Shown: one piece after another, positions 7,692 to 15,548 of the stretch
Position numbering within the stretch: the first letter of the stretch is position 1
How the letters are laid out: each line of letters opens with the position of its first letter
Source of the DNA: a virus
Length of the DNA stretch: 35,794 nt
Direction: 5' to 3' (one strand)
Virus record (IMG/VR): IMGVR_UViG_3300033146_001611
Coordinates: 1 to 35,794 of that record
Notes under the pieces: generated by a model
Databases searched by the model: none
What the model was told of the DNA's origin: nothing
The model's input: only the letters and a program-made list of their open reading frames with translations
Made by a program: the position numbers and the translations under genes

Positions 7692-7881
7692 TTAATTCAC
7701 AACCACATTTAACACAATGAGTTTTAGAAATATCCTCATTAACATATTTACAATTTGCACATCTTATTTTACTTATCATTGTCATATCAACCACATCTGT
7801 TTTAATATCTAAACTATTCGCGTAATTAAGCAACATATCTATTGAGGTTTGAGAACCTTCCATTGTTGCTGATAATATCAT
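7681..7881 (-). CDS. 66-residue zinc-ribbon protein
   Basis: Starts at ATG 7881, overlapping the preceding stop (ATGA). The N-terminal 40 residues predict a helix plus strand; CANC and CVKCGC in the C-terminal part form a zinc ribbon (IRCANCKYVNEDISKTHCVK region). Function unknown. Confidence 0.65.
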   Translation of the reverse strand: MILSATMEGSQTSIDMLLNYANSLDIKTDVVDMTMISKIRCANCKYVNEDISKTHCVKCGCELNGN

Positions 7882-7985
7882 CTTCCACTACACTTATCAC
7901 AATAACTTATACATGTTGTTTTGTAAACCATAAAATAAGTATGACAGCGTTTACATTTCATTTTCAAAGGGTATTTAGTTGTCAT
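7878..7985 (-). CDS. 35-residue zinc-ribbon microprotein
   Basis: Two in-frame starts: ATG 7985 (MTTKYPLK...) and ATG 7961 (MKCKRC...). I choose 7985 because it overlaps the preceding stop by 11 bases exactly as the preceding gene overlaps its own neighbour, within the same duplicated junction AAAAATGACAACT. CKRC and CDKC are the zinc ligands. MKCKRCHTYF is reminiscent of Com-type zinc fingers. Function unknown. Confidence 0.55.
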   Translation of the reverse strand: MTTKYPLKMKCKRCHTYFMVYKTTCISYCDKCSGR

Positions 7986-8172
7986 TTTTAACATTTTTAT
8001 ATTTAGGTTCAGTACCACTTAAACAAGCTCTGATGAATTCTATACCGTTATAAAATCCTATTCCGTACGCATCCATACTTCCTGCATCTTCCTGTAATTT
8101 TTGTAAAGATTCTATGTAAGATATAACGGGTTTTAAATCCCTTTGTTCTAGTTTTATTATTTCAGTTGTCAT
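7975..8172 (-). CDS. Unknown 65-residue helical protein
   Basis: ATG 8172 overlaps the upstream stop by 11 bases. Helical sequence (RDLKPVISYIESLQKL, YNGIEFIRACLSG) with no recognised family. Its C-terminus KNVKNDN ends in the same junction sequence as the previous gene (KKNDN). Confidence 0.6.
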   Translation of the reverse strand: MTTEIIKLEQRDLKPVISYIESLQKLQEDAGSMDAYGIGFYNGIEFIRACLSGTEPKYKNVKNDN

Positions 8173-8341
8173 TTTTTTTAAAAATTCTTTTAATTAAACT
8201 AGGTTTTTTCTTCAACAATGTAGTTCCAAAAAATCCTTCTTTTCTTTGAACAGTGAATCCGCCTTCACCATCATCAACAATAACGAATTGTTTTTCATCA
8301 TACGTTTTTAATTTATCTTTATCGAACTTGTACTTTTTCAT
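8162..8341 (-). CDS. Unknown 59-residue basic protein
   Basis: Start ATG 8341 chosen because it overlaps the nuclease stop as ATGA; a GTG nine bases upstream is less likely. Lysine-rich (KKYKFDKDKLKTYDEK; KKKPSLIKRIFKKNDN), with a central strand-turn FVIVDDGEGGFTVQ. Basic charge suggests nucleic-acid contact. No family recognised. Confidence 0.55.
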   Translation of the reverse strand: MKKYKFDKDKLKTYDEKQFVIVDDGEGGFTVQRKEGFFGTTLLKKKPSLIKRIFKKNDN

Positions 8342-8808
8342 TCTAGCCACTCTTCATCTTTTTGTAATTTCCATTGTTTATAATATGATTTGAAAATCTC
8401 TTTAACTATTGCTTTACTTTCAATACGACCACTTGTAAAGAAGATAGGGATGCCATATTTAACATGAATTGTAAAAGCAGTACTAATTGTCACATGTCCT
8501 GGAATTTGACTTCTGAACGCATTAGGATAAGTTTTATGTAATACTTTACCCAAAGAACAATCAACAACTATTGCAAAATATTTTAGAGACTTTGCACGTT
8601 CTAACTCTTTTTTAAATCTAGCATTACCTTTTCCTAAAGTTCCGACCAAATCATTAGGATTTTTACGTTCAATACAACACTCATTATCGAAAGCATGACC
8701 ATCTGCTTCAAAAGAATAATCTCCTACATCTAGTTTACGCCTAATTATATCTCTAGTCCAATAAAGGTTCTGCTCGCGTGTGTCTACTACAATTTTTATA
8801 TCGGTCAT
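8338..8808 (-). CDS. ERCC4-type structure-specific nuclease
   Basis: 156 residues. VDTREQ (8-13), GDY (29-31), ERK (47-49) and Asp53 make up the VDxRE..GDY..ERKxxxD metal site of XPF/Mus81/Hef-type nucleases; GTLGKGNARFKKELERA continues the domain. These enzymes cut branched DNA such as flaps or junctions. A lone nuclease domain without helicase or HhH tail is common in viruses. It probably resolves recombination or replication intermediates made with the annealing protein. Confidence 0.88.
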   Translation of the reverse strand: MTDIKIVVDTREQNLYWTRDIIRRKLDVGDYSFEADGHAFDNECCIERKNPNDLVGTLGKGNARFKKELERAKSLKYFAIVVDCSLGKVLHKTYPNAFRSQIPGHVTISTAFTIHVKYGIPIFFTSGRIESKAIVKEIFKSYYKQWKLQKDEEWLE

Positions 8809-8809
8809 T

Positions 8810-9031
8810 TTAAAATTTATCCAATGTTATGCTTTTAGAACTTTCTTCTATTGCTTTAATTTGTTTATAGGCATCTAGTTCTTTAACATTAATAGCCTTA
8901 TTTTGTTGAAATGCGTAACTAAATCTATACCCTTTTCTAAAATCATGATATAATTTAATACCACCTTCTAGTTCAATAAAGAATAAATTAGGTTTTATTT
9001 CAGAATATCCTAAGTCTATCAGCGATGTCAT
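8810..9031 (-). CDS. Unknown 73-residue early protein
   Basis: Starts at ATG 9031 and ends one base before the nuclease start. Beta-rich first half (NLFFIELEGGIKLYHDF), helical second half (VKELDAYKQIKAIEES). No family recognised. Second gene of the early operon that starts near 9170. Confidence 0.6.
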   Translation of the reverse strand: MTSLIDLGYSEIKPNLFFIELEGGIKLYHDFRKGYRFSYAFQQNKAINVKELDAYKQIKAIEESSKSITLDKF

Positions 9032-9032
9032 T

Positions 9033-9152
9033 TTACTTGTTCACATTAAAGACATTGAATAAACAATCTTTACTCTTCAAGTAGTCTTTATGTAAATCTT
9101 GAATACTTCGTTCCATATCCATTCCCAAATGTGTTTTTCTATTATGTTTCAT
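9033..9152 (-). CDS. 39-residue first gene of the early operon
   Basis: ATG 9152 follows GTGAGGCG (9169-9162) as ribosome-binding site, downstream of the early promoter. The product (MKHNRKTHLGMDMERSIQDL, then a basic tail) is helical and basic. Family unknown. Its stop overlaps the next gene's upstream region closely (next ATG at 9031). Confidence 0.5.
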   Translation of the reverse strand: MKHNRKTHLGMDMERSIQDLHKDYLKSKDCLFNVFNVNK

Positions 9153-9161
9153 ATTTAATAA

Positions 9162-9211
9162 CGCCTCACAGTTATATACAAAGTATATTGTTCATATATA
9201 TAAATGTTTCG
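9162..9211 (-). promoter_or_regulatory. Early promoter, palindromic operator and RBS
   Basis: On the - strand: CGAAACA (9211-9205, BRE-like), TTTATATATATG (9204-9193, TATA box), ATATACTTTGTATAT (9188-9174, palindromic arms ATATAC/GTATAT), then TGTGAGGCG (9170-9162). Layout and sequence match the early promoters at 6961 and 24112. Confidence 0.7.
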
Positions 9212-9232
9212 TTTATGTTATTAATTATTTAG

Positions 9233-9456
9233 AAAAAAGGTGTAAATCAGGGAGTGATACAAGCCAACATGATCTGTTTTTATGCGTTGTTTACTTCTGA
9301 CCGAAGTCAAATTAAGGAACTTTTTCCACGTTTAACGGTGTACTAAAATTCCAAGTTTATACACGTGTATTAAAAGTAAACTTGACGTCAGTTGCGACTT
9401 AATTACGTCTAATTTTAAACCACTATGATTTACAGTATTTTTTAGAGACACACAAT
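9233..9456 (-). other. Structured noncoding stretch after the papain-like gene
   Basis: The 304-base gap 9153-9456 holds the early promoter and, upstream of it, this hairpin-rich stretch: CAAGTTTA/TAAACTTG (9352-9359/9377-9384) around the palindrome TACACGTGTA (9360-9369), ACTTC-TGACC-GAAGT (9293-9307), and GACGT/ACGTC (9384-9388/9405-9409). On the - strand it ends in a U6 tract (9238-9233), consistent with a termination site of the late tail transcript. It may be a stable 3' UTR or an RNA in its own right; no coding sequence is seen. Confidence 0.45.
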
Positions 9457-10251
9457 TTATAAATGTTGTGTTTTAGGTCTTTGTTCACGAATAGTCCAAT
9501 AGTCAAAACCATTCTTTTCCATATATGTATAAGGAATGTAACAATAACCGTGGTCACCCCATTGTCGTCCCCAACTATTTCTTACAATATAATGACCTTT
9601 TAAATCATTATAACCTACAATTAACATCGCATGAGCATAAGCATTTGTGTTTTTATCCTTGATAGTTCCATCTTTGTTTCCATAAAATGAATTGTTCAAT
9701 CGGATTCCAAAAATAACTGGTGCTCCACGATTTAATGAATCTCTAACATAAGAATAATTTAAAAGATAATAACTAGTTCTATGTAAATACAGTTTTGAAG
9801 TGATACCTAATTGAATTAAACTAGGAGAGGGTTTTTTCATAAATTGTTTTTTAGACAACCCAAAAGGAAAATTCTTATCATTTACAAAACCATATTTATA
9901 TAATGATTTTAAACTATTTCTTAACCACACACCTTTGTTAGAGTCTTCATATTTATGCATTACTTTCGCAAAATACCAATTATAAATAGGACTTACGAAA
10001 GGAGTAGTGTTTTTATAATATTTGTGTAATTTACTTTCAATTAATCCCGCCACGGCAAAACCTGTGCAAGCTTGAGAGTTACCTTGATCCCGACACATCT
10101 TAAATTTAGATCTTAAATCAACAACAGTTGCAGGTGCACCCACTGTAAAATAATCATCGTATTGATAATCAGACATGTGAATGTCTTGTCTAATTATATT
10201 TGTTTTTTTGGATTTCTTCCAGTCTTTAATAATTGAAAATATATTTCTCAT
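9457..10251 (-). CDS. Papain-like (C1-type) cysteine peptidase
   Basis: 264 residues. Gln56 and Cys62 in DQGNSQACTGFA, His207 in AYAHAMLIVGY and Asn225 in VRNSWG reproduce the papain Gln-Cys-His-Asn set in order. There is no signal peptide; a propeptide-like region of about 40 residues precedes the domain. As the last gene of the tail transcript it is probably a virion enzyme or a lysis enzyme acting on the host's protein or peptide envelope (S-layer or peptide cross-links). Peptidase assignment is firm, target is inferred. Confidence 0.85.
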   Translation of the reverse strand: MRNIFSIIKDWKKSKKTNIIRQDIHMSDYQYDDYFTVGAPATVVDLRSKFKMCRDQGNSQACTGFAVAGLIESKLHKYYKNTTPFVSPIYNWYFAKVMHKYEDSNKGVWLRNSLKSLYKYGFVNDKNFPFGLSKKQFMKKPSPSLIQLGITSKLYLHRTSYYLLNYSYVRDSLNRGAPVIFGIRLNNSFYGNKDGTIKDKNTNAYAHAMLIVGYNDLKGHYIVRNSWGRQWGDHGYCYIPYTYMEKNGFDYWTIREQRPKTQHL

Positions 10252-10252
10252 T

Positions 10253-10606
10253 TTAATTTACCAATTCAATTTCGTCTACATTTAAATATGCGCCTGTATG
10301 TGCTTTATCAACTAATGTGCATTTGACTTTTTGTTTTAAAAATAAACAACTACTGGCACGACCTCCACCTTCACAAACATAATATTTACCATCTTCCAAT
10401 ATAACTTCAACAGGATTAATTAATCCATTATTTTTTATATCTTTAAAAGTATTTATTCTAAATCGACATAATTCATCAACATTTATTTGTTCAGTTTCAG
10501 GTGCGTATTGATTTTGTTCTAATGTTTTTTTATAATAATCTGATTCCTTATAATTAGAAATGTGATTATATAAATCGTAAATTCTTAATTTTGTTATATG
10601 ACTCAT
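10253..10606 (-). CDS. ParB/sulfiredoxin-fold protein
   Basis: 117 residues; ATG 10606 overlaps the preceding stop (ATGA), so the longer in-frame extension is rejected. IKNNGLINPVEVILEDGKYY followed by VCEGGGRASSCLFL corresponds to the ParB N-terminal pattern (..GxxxPVxV...Y.vxEGxxRaxA), with EGGGR in place of the EGHHR-type motif. Members include nucleotide-dependent DNA-binding proteins and small nucleases or kinases. Its position among tail fibre and peptidase genes is odd and its role is open. Confidence 0.65.
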   Translation of the reverse strand: MSHITKLRIYDLYNHISNYKESDYYKKTLEQNQYAPETEQINVDELCRFRINTFKDIKNNGLINPVEVILEDGKYYVCEGGGRASSCLFLKQKVKCTLVDKAHTGAYLNVDEIELVN

Positions 10607-11223
10607 TTTACTAACCCTATATTTAAATCTGCATAAGTAGTTGCTTCCCCTGGATAATCTCCATACGCATATGCTCGAAACCACACCCTTATCAATCCTG
10701 TCACAGTTATTGTCGTAGTTGTAGTTAAACAACTAGTTCCACCATACGTAACTTCTAATTGGTCCCCTTTAAATTTTCCGTGAATGAACCAACCATGATA
10801 GGATGTAATTCCATCAACATCTAATTGAACTGTGTTTCCACCTGTCACCGAAGACCCTCCTGAGTTAGATAATCCGAATGAAATATATCTACTCCTATTA
10901 TTATCGCTTGAACGAGTACTTCCAGAACCAGCGAAATAAAATTCTTTATATTTTCTTAAATCTTCAACAGTATAGATTGTTCCAGTTGAACCTCCTCCAG
11001 TACTAGTGTCCGTTCCATAAGATTTAATTCTTAAATATTTATCTTCGCTTCTATAAAATTGAGTGTGTGCATAATGGGATTGTGAACTTGTCCACTGCCA
11101 TTTTTTACCAATTTTATCCCCGTCAGTGCCTGGCACAGTATCTTCCATATAATTTGAATAAGGTTTGAATCCTTCAAATGCTTTAAATCCATTTATAGTT
11201 GAACCTTCTATTTCTAAAGTCAT
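10603..11223 (-). CDS. Putative tail fibre/tip beta protein
   Basis: 206 residues, rich in Ser, Thr and Gly, with alternating strands (YISFGLSNSGG; TVQLDVDGITSYHGWFIHGK; TTITVTGLIRVWFRAYAY). It looks like a beta-sandwich receptor-binding domain with a possible jelly-roll. No specific family recognised. Position in the distal tail module supports a role in adsorption. Confidence 0.55.
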   Translation of the reverse strand: MTLEIEGSTINGFKAFEGFKPYSNYMEDTVPGTDGDKIGKKWQWTSSQSHYAHTQFYRSEDKYLRIKSYGTDTSTGGGSTGTIYTVEDLRKYKEFYFAGSGSTRSSDNNRSRYISFGLSNSGGSSVTGGNTVQLDVDGITSYHGWFIHGKFKGDQLEVTYGGTSCLTTTTTITVTGLIRVWFRAYAYGDYPGEATTYADLNIGLVK

Positions 11224-11481
11224 TTATTCATCCTCCACAAATTGCAAAGTTTCAGTATCTGCTACAACAATTCCATAAATAGTTCCGTTAAAATCGCCTG
11301 CAGATAATACTTCTCCTGGTTTAATAGGAAATCCATTTGCAACAGTTACACTCGCATCTGAACCTATGAATATGGTTTCATTTCCTGTATTTTCAAATCT
11401 ACGTTTTTTCTGTGTAGTGTTGGCACTTAAAATAAGTGTTGCCGTTATCGCCACCGTTATAATTCCTGTTGAAAAAGCCAT
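11224..11481 (-). CDS. Small beta tail protein (paralogue A)
   Basis: 85 residues. RRFENTGNETIFIGSDASVT and VANGFPIKPGEVLSAG, then a strand IYGIVVADTETLQFVE, match a small virion domain seen in fibres (..NTGxxxxxIG..xVTxxNGxPxxPGE..). The next upstream gene carries the same domain, so the two are tandem paralogues. Hydrophobic N-terminal strand FSTGIITVAITATLILS may be an attachment segment rather than a true membrane helix. Confidence 0.55.
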   Translation of the reverse strand: MAFSTGIITVAITATLILSANTTQKKRRFENTGNETIFIGSDASVTVANGFPIKPGEVLSAGDFNGTIYGIVVADTETLQFVEDE

Positions 11482-11823
11482 TTATTGTACCTCTAAATAT
11501 CTTGCATCAGTTGCTTCTGCTGTAGATATTGCATAAATTGAATCTTGAGTATATAGTCTTATTGATTGGTCTGGTTTAAGTAATTGTCCATTTGAAGTTG
11601 TTACTCCGCTCGCACCAATATACATATCTTCGGTACTATTATTTTTAATAAGAATAACTTTTCGTAAAGAATTTGCTGCTTTAATTACTGTTGCACTCGT
11701 TGCTACTACTACAACTCCATAATTCATTGTTGCACTATTTAATTCTTGATAATATCCTATGTTAGCATCAACACCATATAAAATATTTCCATCTTCTTTA
11801 GGGAATGTTCCTTTAATTGCCAT
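11482..11823 (-). CDS. Small beta tail protein (paralogue B)
   Basis: 113 residues. RKVILIKNNSTEDMYIGASG, VTTSNGQLLKPDQSIRL and AISTAEATDARYLEVQ align with the downstream paralogue; an extra 30-residue N-terminal part (FPKEDGNILYGVDANIGYYQ) may be an attachment peptide. Probably part of the tail tip or a fibre network. Confidence 0.55.
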   Translation of the reverse strand: MAIKGTFPKEDGNILYGVDANIGYYQELNSATMNYGVVVVATSATVIKAANSLRKVILIKNNSTEDMYIGASGVTTSNGQLLKPDQSIRLYTQDSIYAISTAEATDARYLEVQ

Positions 11824-12285
11824 TTATACCACCTTTACTTTTATGAAGAATGCCATTTCATAGAAAGGAGGTCGGTTCTCAGTGTTTGTTGCCCCTCCAG
11901 TTGAAGAATTCACAGTTTTTACCGCGGAATAACTACCGTTATCATAATAACTAGTAGTGGCACCTGTTGAATGAGTGTGAGCCATAGTTGCGCTTCCACC
12001 AGTTGTTCCAGAGGATTCATCATCACTCATGGAAATAAATTTATTTTGTAAGTCAGGTGTGGTCTCTATTGTCGGACTTGTAATCCCTTGAGTTATAGGA
12101 GTAGTTCCATCGCATATAGCCCACCCTCTTGTTTGTAATGCTGATTTAGTTACTGCACCAGTCATACTTAGCGCGAACATTCTCACTTCACCAAGCATCA
12201 TTATATCTTGACTAACATCTGTGAAATTTTGATTCACTTGGTTAGCATCTGCTAAACTTCCATTCGTAAATGTATATGTTACCAT
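11824..12285 (-). CDS. Phage tail collar-domain protein
   Basis: 153 residues. GWAICDGTTPITQGITSPTI, PDLQNKFI, the HTHS histidine pair and C-terminal RPPFYEMAFFIKVK reproduce the collar domain found in tail fibres (GWLLCDGx..PDLRGRF..HxH..RPP..YxxAFIIK). The His residues commonly bind metal at trimer interfaces. The N-terminal 35 residues are probably helical and tail-attaching. Acts in host recognition. Confidence 0.8.
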   Translation of the reverse strand: MVTYTFTNGSLADANQVNQNFTDVSQDIMMLGEVRMFALSMTGAVTKSALQTRGWAICDGTTPITQGITSPTIETTPDLQNKFISMSDDESSGTTGGSATMAHTHSTGATTSYYDNGSYSAVKTVNSSTGGATNTENRPPFYEMAFFIKVKVV

Positions 12286-12286
12286 T

Positions 12287-13189
12287 TTATATCATCCTAT
12301 TTTTCATTGTTATTGTAAATTCATCAGTTGAAGATTTACTCTCACCACTGAACACATCTAAACTATCCATTAATTTAGTTGTATCTTCATTCCACGTTGC
12401 CACAGAGTTAATTAAAAAACCATTCGCTTCAACACTTGATAAGAAACATTTAATTGTAACTTCTCTTGTCGTAGTATTTAACAAAGGGTAACCTAATTGA
12501 AAACTTTTATACAAATCTGATTCTTCCCATTGTCTTAATAGATCATAAACTACGTCCCCTGCAACAAAAACATCAGTCGCATTGTTAGTTTCTATTTCTA
12601 AAATAAATGTGTCAATATCCCCTGTAACAGTTCCAGTTTCTGTTAATGTGTTGACTGCATCAGTATTAGTTGTTATCCAATTCCAACCTTGAATTAAATC
12701 TGCATTAAGAATTGTTTGTTCATAATAATTACTTGCATCAGAACCAAGTCTTACTTTTAATGATACGATTTTATCTAGCGTAGTTTCATCTTTCACATAA
12801 AACCATAACGCATAAGGTTTAGTTGCGTCAACAAAAGTCGTTAAAGTCCTAGTCCACGTCTTAGTTACTGATGTTGCATTAGCTAACAAATTTTGAGAAG
12901 TATCTTCAGTTACACCTGCACCTTCTTTGAAAGTTAAAGTGTTATCAGTAGTAGTATCTCCACCATTTGAACCAGTCATATTATTATCTCCTGCATCTAA
13001 TACAGTCCCATCTGTAATTGGAACTTTTATAGTTTGATCAGTTGCTGAAACTGTTGGCGTTGTATTTTTTATCCCAATACTGAATTGTGTTGGTGGCAAA
13101 TATTCAGTTGAACTTAAACTTGCATTGGGAGTCCACGCTCTTACAAGCATTGCTTCTTTTCCTTTATTGGTAATTAATGATCCGACCAT
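12287..13189 (-). CDS. Baseplate/fibre protein with jelly-roll-like domain
   Basis: 300 residues from ATG 13189, four bases after the upstream stop with GGAG ten bases before it; an in-frame ATG at 13207 overlaps the hub gene and is possible. The N-terminus (VGSLITNKGKEAMLVRAWT) resembles proteins that begin with LxTNxG.. in viral baseplate/fibre gene sets. The middle is beta-sandwich-like (KPYALWFYVKDETTLDKI; SLKVRLGSDASNYYEQ). Probably a fibre connector on the hub. Confidence 0.55.
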   Translation of the reverse strand: MVGSLITNKGKEAMLVRAWTPNASLSSTEYLPPTQFSIGIKNTTPTVSATDQTIKVPITDGTVLDAGDNNMTGSNGGDTTTDNTLTFKEGAGVTEDTSQNLLANATSVTKTWTRTLTTFVDATKPYALWFYVKDETTLDKIVSLKVRLGSDASNYYEQTILNADLIQGWNWITTNTDAVNTLTETGTVTGDIDTFILEIETNNATDVFVAGDVVYDLLRQWEESDLYKSFQLGYPLLNTTTREVTIKCFLSSVEANGFLINSVATWNEDTTKLMDSLDVFSGESKSSTDEFTITMKNRMI

Positions 13190-13193
13190 ATTT

Positions 13194-15140
13194 TTATTGC
13201 TCCACATTTATATTTATTGCTGATTCTACATAACGACCATAACCATCATCATATAAGTTTTTAATTGTCACAGTATCACTTGCAATTATCTTTAGAAGTA
13301 CACCTTTGTCATCTGTTGACGTAAATTGTGTTCGTTGACCTAAAGTGACAGGTTGCCAAGTAACACCTTTATCTGCACTTATTTCAGTTGTAAAAGTTCC
13401 AGTTGTGTTTGGCATATTAACTGTAAAATAATTAAACACAGGACCTTCAAAAACTTTATCTGTTAAAATAAATTGCCCTGCTGTTAATGAAATTTCTTTA
13501 GTTGTTGTATTCCAAGTTCCAGTAGAAGTTGCATCTTTAAATTCGTCATCGTATAAATATTCATCATACTTATTATTATTTTGCATCATTACAATATCTC
13601 TTCGAACTGCAATTCCTGATTCACCTAATTTGTTTTCTCCTAAAATACCAAATGTATGGTGTCCTAAAATAAATGAAGTTGTTGTTTCAGTTCCCCAATT
13701 TTCCGCACCCCAAATACCATAATCAGTATGTCCCCAAATTAAGGTGTCACCAGTTATATTTTTAATTTCTAATTTAGTAAATCTTCTTTCATAACGATAA
13801 GACTTAGATAAATTAATTAATTGAGTTAATATTTCAGAAACAGTTGTATCTTTAATTTCCAACAATTTCAATCGTTCATTAATTGTACTAAATACTGCAT
13901 TAACATTAAATTCATCCTCACCTACGAAAACAATATCAAGAGGGTCTGGGTAATTTACTACTATTTTTTTAACAATATATTCTCCTGTTTTTCTTGGGTT
14001 TATGGGGTCTACTACTCGAACTTTATTACCAATTTTTAAATCATATTTATCAGTTTCACATTTAGTTTTTAATTTTGCAAATGCTAAATGACTTAATAGT
14101 GAATTTAATCTAAACTCTGCATCATAAATATCAACTATGTCTTGAAAAGTATAAGTTGCAGTTTGAGTTAAACCATATTTAGCAATACTTGTTGGTTCAG
14201 ACCCAACAACAGGTGTTGGAATTAAAGTTGTATATTTCATGACAATATTATTTGTTCCACTTGAAGGAATGCTTCCTGGTTGAAATGTAAATTTATTTAA
14301 AGTTGTATCTACAGTATAATCAAAGTCATAACTACTTCCTGCAACTCCTCGTTTTTTTCTTATACCATCAACAAATAATTCTGTAACTTGTGGAGTATTT
14401 AGTAAAGTAAATGTTGCATTAGAACCAGTTCCATTAAAACTTTCTTCACGAGTATCTTCTTCATATGCACCTTTTATTTTAATTTTATTTCTAACACTTT
14501 CAATATCTTCTTCCCATATTAAATTATTATAAATATTAATACCCACTTCTAATGTTTCAGGATATGTTGTTAAACCTTCTGGTTCAAATCGTATTTGTTC
14601 AGTATCATAATCTTCAAATAAAATATAATTAACTATGCTTGTTAAAGCATTTAATCTGTTAAGATAACTTTGATCTCTTGCTAAAAATTTATTTAATGTT
14701 GCATCAGTTGAAGTTTTACCAGTTGGAACAACGCTTGCAGTCATTCCTCCTCGTTCAATTATGTTTTGTGCAATTGCTGAAACTTCTCCTTCTTCAGGGT
14801 CGATGTTTATATCGAAACTTGTGTTTAAAGATTTATATTTATATTGGTGTAAATTATCTACGCAACTAAGTTGTAATAAATTATCTCCGTTTTTAATTAT
14901 TTTAATAACTCCTCTAAATCTATAATTTTCATAAGGTGTTAATTTACCTCTTGAAATAACTACAGTCATTCCTGCAGATAAATTAGGAATTAAATTTAAT
15001 AGTTGATCAATGATAACAATATCTGCAGTGTTACCTGTATCGTTCATGTTATCCCACACAATTTTAGTGCCTTCTATAACATATTGCTTTACTTCGATAC
15101 CGTTAATTAGAAAAGAATATAATAATTGTTTTATTGCCAT
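13194..15140 (-). CDS. Tail hub/baseplate protein (gp27/gpD-like) with beta insert
   Basis: 648 residues. The first 200 residues resemble tail-hub proteins: strand-rich domains with YRFRGVIKIIKNGDNLLQLS and CVDNLHQYKYKSLN, then helices (ISAIAQNIIERGGM-like stretch). Residues about 232-310 are an Ig-like module (SFNGTGSNATFTLLN, VDGIRKKRG, SGTNNIVMKYT) shared with the tail terminator and adaptor. The C-terminal 200 residues contain WGHTDYGIWGAENWG and LGHHTFGILGENKLGESG and a beta-domain. Such hubs cap the tube and carry fibres. Tight packing with neighbours (TAAATG). Confidence 0.65.
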   Translation of the reverse strand: MAIKQLLYSFLINGIEVKQYVIEGTKIVWDNMNDTGNTADIVIIDQLLNLIPNLSAGMTVVISRGKLTPYENYRFRGVIKIIKNGDNLLQLSCVDNLHQYKYKSLNTSFDINIDPEEGEVSAIAQNIIERGGMTASVVPTGKTSTDATLNKFLARDQSYLNRLNALTSIVNYILFEDYDTEQIRFEPEGLTTYPETLEVGINIYNNLIWEEDIESVRNKIKIKGAYEEDTREESFNGTGSNATFTLLNTPQVTELFVDGIRKKRGVAGSSYDFDYTVDTTLNKFTFQPGSIPSSGTNNIVMKYTTLIPTPVVGSEPTSIAKYGLTQTATYTFQDIVDIYDAEFRLNSLLSHLAFAKLKTKCETDKYDLKIGNKVRVVDPINPRKTGEYIVKKIVVNYPDPLDIVFVGEDEFNVNAVFSTINERLKLLEIKDTTVSEILTQLINLSKSYRYERRFTKLEIKNITGDTLIWGHTDYGIWGAENWGTETTTSFILGHHTFGILGENKLGESGIAVRRDIVMMQNNNKYDEYLYDDEFKDATSTGTWNTTTKEISLTAGQFILTDKVFEGPVFNYFTVNMPNTTGTFTTEISADKGVTWQPVTLGQRTQFTSTDDKGVLLKIIASDTVTIKNLYDDGYGRYVESAININVEQ

Positions 15141-15548
15141 TTAAACGCTCCAATTATAAACTTGTTTGAATATAAAACTATACAATAATCTATTAAGGTC
15201 TGTATTACTTCGAGTCCACGTAAAATCAACACAATCAACATTGTAAGGATTATTTAAACTATCTCTGTAAATCCTACTACCTTGTACATTTGAATTAACC
15301 CAATTATTAACAGTCCATACAAAATCATATAATTTTTGGTCGGTTGTTGAACCACTAAATCCTGTTCCGTCTATTGCACCTTGAACAGTTATTAGTCGAG
15401 TCTTGCCTCCAAAATTAGCACTAACTCTACCTTCTGCTCCAGTTAAAGGTAAATTGAAATCTATAAATTTAATATTTATACCTACTTGTTCCTTGAATAC
15501 TATACCTAATGATTCAGTTCCAGAAAATATTTCCAATGTTGGTTTCAT
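15141..15548 (-). CDS. Distal tail-like protein
   Basis: 135 residues. Beta-rich sequence with GKTRLITVQGAIDGTGFSG and DVD/FTW strands (VDCVDFTWTRSNTDLNRLLY), in the position after the tape measure and before the hub where Dit-type or gp53-type baseplate proteins lie. Its start overlaps the tape-measure stop by four bases. Family assignment is by position and strand pattern only. Confidence 0.55.
   Translation of the reverse strand: MKPTLEIFSGTESLGIVFKEQVGINIKFIDFNLPLTGAEGRVSANFGGKTRLITVQGAIDGTGFSGSTTDQKLYDFVWTVNNWVNSNVQGSRIYRDSLNNPYNVDCVDFTWTRSNTDLNRLLYSFIFKQVYNWSV

Noticed and set aside
10607-10732. N-terminal extension of the ParB-fold protein
   Set aside because: It overlaps the fibre gene by over 120 bases in another frame, and ATG 10606 has the usual ATGA overlap.
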